Assembly (NCBI GenBank): GCA_002490315.1
Contig: DLKG01000082.1
Location: forward strand, 5,539-17,764
Direction: 5' to 3'
Length of the DNA stretch: 12,226 nt
Source of the DNA: Prevotella sp. UBA7594
Lineage (GTDB): Bacteria; Bacteroidota; Bacteroidia; Bacteroidales; Bacteroidaceae
Positions 7,446-12,226 of this stretch are shown here, one piece after another; position 1 is the first letter of the stretch; each line of letters starts with the position of its first letter. The notes below the pieces were generated by a model, which was given only the letters and a program-made list of their open reading frames with translations, did not search any database and had not been told where the DNA came from. A program made the translations under genes and the position numbers.

Positions 7446-7760
7446 ATGGAAATAAAATTCAAAGAGATTTACCTGCATGACCTTTACAAAACTGGCAAGG
7501 CAGATAAAAAGCATCGTTTTCAACCTCATATTATAAAAAGGTATATAAGGGTCATTGATTTGATGATAGAAGAGGACAATGTTATTGGACTTTGCAAGTA
7601 TAACTCTTTGAACTATGAGCATTTGTCTGGCAATAAAGATGGAGTATCGTCAGTAAGGGTTAATGATCAATATAGAATAGAGTTTGAGGAGGAAGTGGAG
7701 GATGGCAAAACCGTTGCCACAATATGTAATATAACAGAATTGTCGAATCACTATAAATGA
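7446..7760 (+). CDS. higB: HigB/RelE-superfamily toxin, first copy
   Basis: Probable mRNA-interferase-type toxin of a type II toxin-antitoxin pair. The 104-residue protein shows family-typical blocks: DKKHRFQP (residues 19-26), SLNYEHLSGNKDG and, most diagnostic, SSVRVNDQYRIEF, which corresponds to the S-x-R-x-NDQ-x-R-I-x-F core of HigB toxins. The ATG at 7446 is chosen because it aligns with the second copy at 9544; a TTG at 7422 would start inside the -7 box. Toxin precedes antitoxin, the HigBA order, and the two overlap by 4 nt (ATGA). The gene is much richer in A/T and less codon-biased than the frd genes, suggesting a horizontally acquired module. By hand alignment it is roughly 43% identical to the second toxin. 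Confidence 0.88.
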   Translation: MEIKFKEIYLHDLYKTGKADKKHRFQPHIIKRYIRVIDLMIEEDNVIGLCKYNSLNYEHLSGNKDGVSSVRVNDQYRIEFEEEVEDGKTVATICNITELSNHYK

Positions 7761-8113
7761 ATGGAATAATCATGAAAGAAGCAAATATTTCAAAAGATAT
7801 GGTTGCCAACAATTTGACACCAGCGTTCCCTACTCATCCTGGTGCTATACTGAAGGATGAGATTGAGTATCGTGGCATTTCACAGTGCCAGTTGGCAAAG
7901 GATATGGGTATAGCCTATTCAGCCTTGAATGAGATTCTCAATGAGCGACGTCCGCTCACCGAGAAGACAGCTATGCTGTTTGAGGCTGCGCTTGGAGTTA
8001 ATGCCGAACCATTGCTGAGAATACAGATGCGGTATAACCTGCAGAAGGTTCGCAAGGACAGCGTGTTTATGGAGAAATTAGAGAAGGTCAGAAGAATTGC
8101 TTCTTTATTGTAA
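7757..8113 (+). CDS. higA: HigA-family antitoxin, XRE-type helix-turn-helix, first copy
   Basis: Antitoxin and probable autorepressor for the preceding HigB. The 118-residue protein has the HigA hallmark HPG (27-29) followed by a helix-turn-helix at about 40-63 (GISQCQLAKDMGIAYSALNE) and the LNERRPLTEKTAMLFEAALG segment seen in the VapI/HigA family. The start at 7757 forms an ATGA overlap with the higB stop, suggesting translational coupling; Met6 (7772) is an alternative. It likely binds the palindrome at 7383-7401. No terminator follows, so transcription may continue into the phospholipase gene. Confidence 0.9.
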   Translation: MNGIIMKEANISKDMVANNLTPAFPTHPGAILKDEIEYRGISQCQLAKDMGIAYSALNEILNERRPLTEKTAMLFEAALGVNAEPLLRIQMRYNLQKVRKDSVFMEKLEKVRRIASLL

Positions 8114-8124
8114 TGCAAAAGCAG

Positions 8125-8132
8125 TAACTTTG
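8125..8132 (+). promoter_or_regulatory. Possible -7 element upstream of the phospholipase gene
   Basis: TAACTTTG fits TAnnTTTG and lies just after the higA stop, 31 nt before the preferred phospholipase start. I see no TTTG at the normal 19-21 nt spacing, so this promoter is weakly supported. Confidence 0.35.
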
Positions 8133-8163
8133 CAACCGATAACAAACCCCAATGCCAATTATT

Positions 8164-9339
8164 ATGAAACGACTACACTTCCTTATCTCCATTTTTCTCT
8201 TCCTTGCCACCAGCGTTTCAGCCTCCGACTGGATGAAGAGCATCCCCGACAATGTCTATCTCTCGCAACTATCCCTGCCGGGCACGCACGATTCGGGCAC
8301 AGGCAACGGCATCAACCCCAGTTTCTTGGCGGCGTTTGCACAATGCCAGGACATACCTCTCAATGAGCAGTGGTCGGCAGGCATACGTGCATTCGACCTG
8401 CGCCCATGCGTGAAGGACGACTATATCAACATCAATCATGGCATAACAGCCACCAATCTGCGTTTCGACGATGCACTCTTCCTGCTGCGCGACTCGCTCA
8501 AGGCTCACCCCTCGGAGTTCGCTTTCGTGCATTATCATTACGACAACGACTTCAACAAAGACCGTGACAAGTATTTGCCCCTTCTCCAGGAGCTGCTCTC
8601 GCGCGACGATTTGAAGGACTACCTCGTGCCCTTCCGCCGCGACCTCACCTTGGGCGATGTGCGTGGCAAGATGCTTCTCATAAGTCGGCAGAGCTACGCT
8701 GACTATCCCTATACAGGAGGATTCATCCGCAACTGGTCGAGCGATATCGACTGGACTGCCCAGACCTCGGGCTCCATAACCGGCATGGACGATGATATCG
8801 ACAGCTCTGCACCGCTCTATATGCAAGACTACTACAACGTCGACTGGACCTCTGACGGATTCCAGAAAAAGGCCGATGCCGTGACCCAGCTCCTTGAATG
8901 GAGCACCACACATAAGACGGAGAGTCCGCAGGATGTGGTGTGGGTGATGAACTACACGTCTGCCTATCCCGGATTCGTAAGCACCGCCGACGGCTACCGC
9001 GAGAACGCCACCCATTCCAATGCCGCCATCCTCGACTATCTCAGCTCCCACGAAGCAGGGCCAACGGGCGTAGTCTTCATGGATTTCTGCGTGGACGAAT
9101 CGAACGGCAAGGCCACACGCGGTCAGGAGCTCATAAACGCCCTTGTGGAGAACAACTACAAGTGTTTCGGAAAGACGTCCACCGGCATCACGACAAGCTC
9201 TCAAGAAGTCCAGAAACGCCTCGTCGGCATCTATTCTGCCAATGGCACACGCCTTGCGGCTCCACGCCCAGGCGAAGTGAACATACTGCGATACTCCGAC
9301 GGAACAGCCAAGAAGATTCTGCCTTGCGATAAGCAGTAA
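8164..9339 (+). CDS. Secreted phosphatidylinositol-specific phospholipase C-like protein
   Basis: Predicted exported phosphodiesterase of the PI-PLC X-domain superfamily, which cleaves phosphatidylinositol or glycosyl-PI through a cyclic intermediate. From the ATG at 8164 there is a signal peptide (KR, then a hydrophobic run, then SVSA before SDW). Numbering from the alternative ATG at 8152, the first catalytic block is LPGTHDSGT with His46 and Asp47. GIRAFDLRP supplies Arg79, and INHG supplies the second histidine, His96. The C-terminal half contains VVFMDF and other strands of the expected distorted barrel. Whole length is 391 residues. The true substrate is not visible from sequence. It sits between two toxin-antitoxin pairs and ends at a strong terminator. 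Its composition is more GC-rich than the flanking toxin-antitoxin genes. Confidence 0.88.
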   Translation: MKRLHFLISIFLFLATSVSASDWMKSIPDNVYLSQLSLPGTHDSGTGNGINPSFLAAFAQCQDIPLNEQWSAGIRAFDLRPCVKDDYININHGITATNLRFDDALFLLRDSLKAHPSEFAFVHYHYDNDFNKDRDKYLPLLQELLSRDDLKDYLVPFRRDLTLGDVRGKMLLISRQSYADYPYTGGFIRNWSSDIDWTAQTSGSITGMDDDIDSSAPLYMQDYYNVDWTSDGFQKKADAVTQLLEWSTTHKTESPQDVVWVMNYTSAYPGFVSTADGYRENATHSNAAILDYLSSHEAGPTGVVFMDFCVDESNGKATRGQELINALVENNYKCFGKTSTGITTSSQEVQKRLVGIYSANGTRLAAPRPGEVNILRYSDGTAKKILPCDKQ

Positions 9340-9354
9340 TTTCTATAAAGATAA

Positions 9355-9402
9355 GTGCTAATCCCAAAAGTTACATATAAATTTGGGATTAGCACGTTTT
9401 TT
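9355..9402 (+). terminator. Rho-independent terminator after the phospholipase gene
   Basis: GTGCTAATCCCAAA (9355-9368) pairs perfectly over 14 bp with 9382-9395 around a 13-nt loop, followed by a six-T run (9397-9402). The stretch from 9403 to 9499 shows nothing further. Confidence 0.92.
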
Positions 9403-9507
9403 ATATATCGAGGTGCCGTACAACGAGCTTGCACAGACAATAGGCAATGATAAATCATCGAAAAAGTGTTGTTTTATTGAGCTTTTGCATTTTTAACTGT
9501 TCGATAA

Positions 9508-9539
9508 TTTGCGAATTCATGCTTTTTAAATTAACTTTG
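9508..9539 (+). promoter_or_regulatory. Promoter and operator of second HigBA module
   Basis: TTTG (9508-9511) and TAACTTTG (9532-9539) are 20 nt apart. The segment ATAATTTGCGAA (9504-9515) matches ATAATTTGTGAA of the first module (7389-7400) at 11 of 12 positions and at the same 16-nt distance from the -7 box. The toxin ATG follows the -7 box by only 4 nt, so the transcript is likely leaderless or nearly so. Confidence 0.72.
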
Positions 9540-9543
9540 CCAC

Positions 9544-9861
9544 ATGAATATCGAATTTGACAAGGATTATCTGCATGACTTGTTTTTCAAAGGCAAGACG
9601 AGTGACAAGAAACACCGCTTTCAGCCAGAAGTTATACGAGGCTATCAGAAAGCGGTTGTTGCACTTGCCAATGCAAATTGTATTGAGGATCTGTTTGTAT
9701 TTAAGTCCTTGAATTACGAGGTTCTTGTTGGTGACAAGAAGGGAATATCTTCTGTAAGGTGCAGCAGGCAATACCGTTTGGAATTTATCGTGAGGGATGA
9801 TTTGGATGGCATTACAATAAAGGTGTGCCGTCTATTAGACATTAGTAATCATTATAAATAA
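9544..9861 (+). CDS. higB: HigB/RelE-superfamily toxin, second copy
   Basis: Paralogue of the toxin at 7446, 105 residues long. It keeps the same landmark blocks: YLHDL, DKKHRFQP, SLNYE, G-x-SSVR-x(3)-QYR-LEF and the C-terminal SNHYK. Compared with the first copy, the usual NDQ of the HigB core is changed to SRQ. The ATG at 9544 is the only plausible start, and it lies 4 nt from the -7 promoter box. The gene is followed after 8 nt by its antitoxin. Like the first module it is A/T-rich. The predicted activity is ribosome-dependent or free mRNA cleavage, by family only. Confidence 0.88.
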   Translation: MNIEFDKDYLHDLFFKGKTSDKKHRFQPEVIRGYQKAVVALANANCIEDLFVFKSLNYEVLVGDKKGISSVRCSRQYRLEFIVRDDLDGITIKVCRLLDISNHYK

Positions 9862-9869
9862 TATATAGA

Positions 9870-10202
9870 ATGGAAGCAACAAAGACATATACTTTAAGTG
9901 ACTTGGTACCTTCAACACCTGTTCATCCGGGCGAGCTTGTGAAAGAAGAACTTGAAGCACGTGGAATATCACAACGCAAGTTTGCCTCTGTAATAGACTG
10001 TTCATACAGTGTTTTCAATGAGATTCTTAACTGCAAGCGTCCAATGACTACTGATTATGCATTGCGCATTGAGGCGGCTCTTGGCATAAAGGCTTATATG
10101 CTTGTGAATATGCAGAGCGAGTATAATATCCAGACGGCGAGAAAAGACAACCATTTCTCGTCAATATTGAGCAAGATACGAGCTGCTGCTGCGGTGTTGT
10201 AG
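9870..10202 (+). CDS. higA: HigA-family antitoxin, XRE-type helix-turn-helix, second copy
   Basis: Antitoxin partner of the second HigB, 110 residues. HPG (19-21) marks the HigA family, followed by the helix-turn-helix around residues 32-54 (GISQRKFASVIDCSYSVFNE), then CKRPMTTDYALRIEAALG. It is clearly homologous to the first antitoxin but diverged in the recognition region (SYSVFNEILNC against AYSALNEILNE). As the two modules share a near-identical operator-like core, cross-regulation between them is possible. A hairpin terminator follows at 10285. Confidence 0.9.
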   Translation: MEATKTYTLSDLVPSTPVHPGELVKEELEARGISQRKFASVIDCSYSVFNEILNCKRPMTTDYALRIEAALGIKAYMLVNMQSEYNIQTARKDNHFSSILSKIRAAAAVL

Positions 10203-10284
10203 GTATCTTGTAATATAAGCATTCTATATGGAGTGGATAGTGTCGTAGCTGACAAAATTTTGTTTAAACCTTATAATTTTTTGG

Positions 10285-10325
10285 AAGAATGAGAGCGGCA
10301 TTTGCCTCATTCTTTCTTTTTTTTT
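10285..10325 (+). terminator. Rho-independent terminator of second HigBA module
   Basis: AAGAATGAG (10285-10293) pairs over 9 bp with CTCATTCTT (10306-10314) around a 12-nt loop, followed by nine T residues (10317-10325). The promoter of the next operon overlaps it. Confidence 0.85.
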
Positions 10326-10332
10326 ATCTTTG
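10301..10332 (+). promoter_or_regulatory. Promoter of the FMN-protein/nitroreductase operon, inside the terminator
   Basis: TTTG (10301-10304, in the loop of the preceding terminator hairpin) and TATCTTTG (10325-10332) are exactly 20 nt apart, the preferred Bacteroidetes spacing. The expected start near 10339 leaves a leader of about 22 nt before the ATG at 10361. Confidence 0.72.
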
Positions 10333-10360
10333 CATAGCACAGATAATCAAACAAAATAAG

Positions 10361-11497
10361 ATGCATAATAAAGAGAAATCAAAATTAGTTGTCCGGCTAT
10401 TGTCGCTCGCTGTTGCCGTGCTTGTGCTTGCTGCAGGAGCCATACTGCGCGACGGCAAGCTTTTCGGACACGACCTCAGCGCGTCGCACGCCACACCGTC
10501 TGCCGCTCCAGCCAATAGCGACACGCTCGCCGTGCAGCCCGACGGCAGCATCATCGTGAGCACAAAGGCGATAGCCAAGGACATCCAGGGCTACGGCGGA
10601 CCGGTGCCGCTGAAGCTACATATAGACAAGAGTGGGGTAGTGACAGCTGTCGAGGCTGAGCCAAACAGCGAGAGTCCCGACTTCTTCAACCATGCCAAGA
10701 CGCTCCTCACGCAATGGCAGGGCAAGACCGTCGACGCTGCCTTGGCAGACATCGACAAGGTTGATGGTGTGTCGGGAGCCACGTTCTCCTCGAAGGCCAT
10801 CATCGGCAACATGAAGCGCGGACTCGCCTATGCCAAGCAATATTCCAGCGACGCCAACGGCAGTGACGACGCATCGGCAGCCACTGCGCAAGGCTCCGCG
10901 CAGAACACGGGGTGGACAGTTGGCGGCATAGCCGCAATCGTAGTTGTACTTCTCGGAGCTGTTGTGCCGCTCCTCATCAAGAGTCGCCGCTGGCATTACG
11001 TGCAGCTTGCGCTCAACGTCGTGGTGCTCGGATTATGGACAGGTACGTTCGTGTCGTATGCCATGTTCATGCGGCTCTTTGCCGGAGGCGTGAGCCTTGC
11101 CACTATAGGCACGCTTGCCGCTCCGCTGCTCATGACCGCTGTGGCGTTGCTGTATCCGTTGGCTGGCAAGCCGGGACATTATTGCGCCCATGTGTGCCCG
11201 TTCGGCTCGGCGCAGGAGCTTGCCGGCAAACTCACACGTCGCAAGCCACGCATCTCGCCGTGCCTTAACCGGGTGCTCACCACATTCCGTAGCCTGCTTT
11301 GGGGCGTGCTCATGGCGCTAATGCTCACCGGCACGTGGACTGTATGGATGGACTACGAGCTGTTCACGGCGTTTCTCTACTCGTCGGCATCCATCTGGGT
11401 GATACTCCTTGCCGTGGCGTTTCTCGTGCTCTCGGTGTGGGTGCCGCGGCCCTATTGCCGCTTCGTGTGTCCTACGGGAATGATAATAAGAAATTAG
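10361..11497 (+). CDS. Membrane FMN-binding, CxxxCP-motif electron-transfer protein (NosR/NapH-like)
   Basis: Predicted inner-membrane protein that moves electrons to or from an extracytoplasmic covalently bound flavin. Residue numbers are from the ATG at 10361 (378 residues). An N-terminal membrane span (11-29) is followed by an FMN-binding domain (about 70-157) with DGVSGATFSS. Thr141 in SGAT is the residue that ApbE-type flavinyltransferases modify in NqrC/RnfG relatives. A Ser/Ala-rich linker (162-184) leads to about five further spans with two CxxxCP motifs, Cys275/Cys279 and Cys366/Cys370, as in NosR and NapH. No ferredoxin CX2CX2CX3CP motif is present, and the protein ends eight residues after Cys370, shorter than NosR. 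The upstream ATG at 10289 is rejected because it lies inside a terminator and upstream of the promoter. The nitroreductase follows after 6 nt. Confidence 0.85.
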   Translation: MHNKEKSKLVVRLLSLAVAVLVLAAGAILRDGKLFGHDLSASHATPSAAPANSDTLAVQPDGSIIVSTKAIAKDIQGYGGPVPLKLHIDKSGVVTAVEAEPNSESPDFFNHAKTLLTQWQGKTVDAALADIDKVDGVSGATFSSKAIIGNMKRGLAYAKQYSSDANGSDDASAATAQGSAQNTGWTVGGIAAIVVVLLGAVVPLLIKSRRWHYVQLALNVVVLGLWTGTFVSYAMFMRLFAGGVSLATIGTLAAPLLMTAVALLYPLAGKPGHYCAHVCPFGSAQELAGKLTRRKPRISPCLNRVLTTFRSLLWGVLMALMLTGTWTVWMDYELFTAFLYSSASIWVILLAVAFLVLSVWVPRPYCRFVCPTGMIIRN

Positions 11498-11503
11498 AAA
11501 ATT

Positions 11504-12151
11504 ATGCAGAACAAGTCAGTAATTCTAAACATTGTGCTCGCCATAGCCGTAGTGGTGCTTGGCGTGCGTCTGGTGTCGGGCGTTGCCCATGCCAATAAGT
11601 CAGTCGCAGAGTCGGCAAGTGTGGAGCAGGCAGTGCTCGACAACATCGCCACGCGCACAAGCATACGCGACTACGACGGTCGCCCCGTGGAGAAAGAGAA
11701 GATAGAGAAGATGCTGCGTGCCGCGATGGCTGCCCCGACGGCAATGAACAAGCAGCCGTGGCACTTCGTCGTTGTCGACCAGCGTGCTACGCTTGATATG
11801 CTTTCCGAGGCCAATCCCCATGCAAAGATGATAAAGAAGGCACCGCTCGTCATCGTTGTCTGCGGCGATATGAACAAGACGATAGAGGGCGGCGGACGCG
11901 ACTTCTGGATCCAGGATGCGTCGGCAGCCACCGAGAACCTCTTGCTCGCTGCTCACGCCATGGGCTTGGGAGCCGTGTGGACGGGAGCCTATCCGTCGGA
12001 GGAACGCAGCCAGGCCATCAGCAAGGCACTGTCGCTGCCCGACAATCTCGTTCCGCTCAACATGGTTGTCATAGGCTATCCGGCAGAGCATCCGCAGCCT
12101 AAGGACAAGTGGAAGGAGGAGAACATCTCCTACAATGTATATGGCAAATAA
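11504..12151 (+). CDS. Exported nitroreductase-family flavoprotein
   Basis: FMN-dependent oxidoreductase of the nitroreductase superfamily, predicted to act outside the cytoplasm. The 215-residue protein starts with a basic/hydrophobic leader (residues 5-27) ending VAHA, a plausible signal-peptidase site before Asn31; an uncleaved anchor is the alternative. The catalytic domain follows, with RTSIRDYDGRPV (51-62; Arg51, Ser53 and Arg55 expected at the FMN phosphate), AAPTAMNKQPWHF (76-88), ASAATENLLLAAHAMGLGAVWTG (139-161) and a final VVIGYPAE strand (188-195). Most family members are cytosolic and use NAD(P)H, which is not available in the periplasm. Its position 6 nt after the FMN/CxxxCP membrane protein suggests that protein is the electron donor. 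The natural substrate is unknown. Confidence 0.88.
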   Translation: MQNKSVILNIVLAIAVVVLGVRLVSGVAHANKSVAESASVEQAVLDNIATRTSIRDYDGRPVEKEKIEKMLRAAMAAPTAMNKQPWHFVVVDQRATLDMLSEANPHAKMIKKAPLVIVVCGDMNKTIEGGGRDFWIQDASAATENLLLAAHAMGLGAVWTGAYPSEERSQAISKALSLPDNLVPLNMVVIGYPAEHPQPKDKWKEENISYNVYGK

Positions 12152-12184
12152 CTGGGAGAGGGGGCGCCCCCTCTCCCAGTTATT
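12147..12184. terminator. Perfect 38-nt palindrome, likely terminator, overlapping the stop codon
   Basis: Every base from 12147 to 12165 pairs with its mirror from 12184 to 12166. The GC-rich core GGGGGCGCCCCC (12160-12171) is flanked by AACTGGGAGA and its complement. The nitroreductase TAA (12149-12151) is inside the left arm. A short T-rich tail (TTATTCTT) follows, so it should terminate transcription, possibly in both directions. Confidence 0.75.
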
Positions 12185-12226
12185 CTTGTGCGTAGGTCGG
12201 GGGCGGGGGCGCCCCCTCTCCCAGTT
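12160..12226. repeat. GC-rich tandem repeat, 45-nt period, running off the window
   Basis: The 22-nt segment 12160-12181 recurs exactly at 12205-12226, 45 nt later, and the window stops there. The second copy is preceded by two G5 runs (12199-12203 and 12205-12209). A 15-nt part of the same unit occurs at 8-22. With only about one and a half units visible, array length cannot be told. Confidence 0.65.

Noticed and set aside
8269..9204. 311-codon open frame on the minus strand within the phospholipase gene
   Set aside because: It is antisense to a gene with clear PI-PLC catalytic motifs and a signal peptide; its translation resembles no family and is explained by GC-rich codon bias.
10289..10360. 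ATG at 10289 as the start of the FMN membrane protein
   Set aside because: It falls inside a strong terminator hairpin and upstream of the promoter at 10301-10332; the ATG at 10361 gives a normal membrane-protein start.

Overview
The window looks like chromosomal DNA from a member of the Bacteroidales, most likely Prevotella or a close relative. Several promoters have the Bacteroidetes sigma form (TTTG, about 20 nt, then TAnnTTTG), and Shine-Dalgarno sites are largely absent. Fumarate reductase genes run in the order C-A-B, and mnmG is followed by apt. Genus level is inference; no rRNA or other taxonomic marker is present.

Layout. 1-246 is AT-rich DNA with a decayed pyrimidine-rich repeat. 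247-2704 (minus strand) carries apt and mnmG; a near-perfect ParB-type parS site lies between them, which suggests a location in the replication-origin domain. 2705-3164 is a non-coding region with a large inverted repeat, a strong promoter and a predicted structured RNA. 3165-7187 (plus strand) is the fumarate reductase operon frdC-frdA-frdB. It is interrupted between frdA and frdB by a four-helix-bundle (S23/IVP family) gene whose flanking DNA forms imperfect terminal inverted repeats; a gene-less relative of that repeat follows frdB. A strong terminator ends the operon.

7393-10325 is an accessory-looking stretch: two paralogous HigBA-type toxin-antitoxin pairs, sharing an operator-like sequence, bracket a secreted phosphatidylinositol-phospholipase-C-like enzyme. 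10301-12184 holds a two-gene operon for a membrane protein with a covalent-FMN motif and CxxxCP motifs, plus an exported nitroreductase-family flavoprotein. This looks like an extracytoplasmic electron-transfer branch. The operon ends in a perfect 38-nt palindrome that begins a GC-rich 45-nt-period tandem repeat running off the window. A 15-nt piece of the same repeat also lies at the left edge, so the window boundaries may coincide with repeat-induced contig ends.

Together, the frd genes supply anaerobic fumarate respiration and succinate formation, and the FMN protein/nitroreductase pair may use the same quinol pool or another membrane donor to reduce an unknown extracytoplasmic substrate. 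The toxin-antitoxin pairs, the S23 element and the edge repeats are the mobile or fast-evolving layer.
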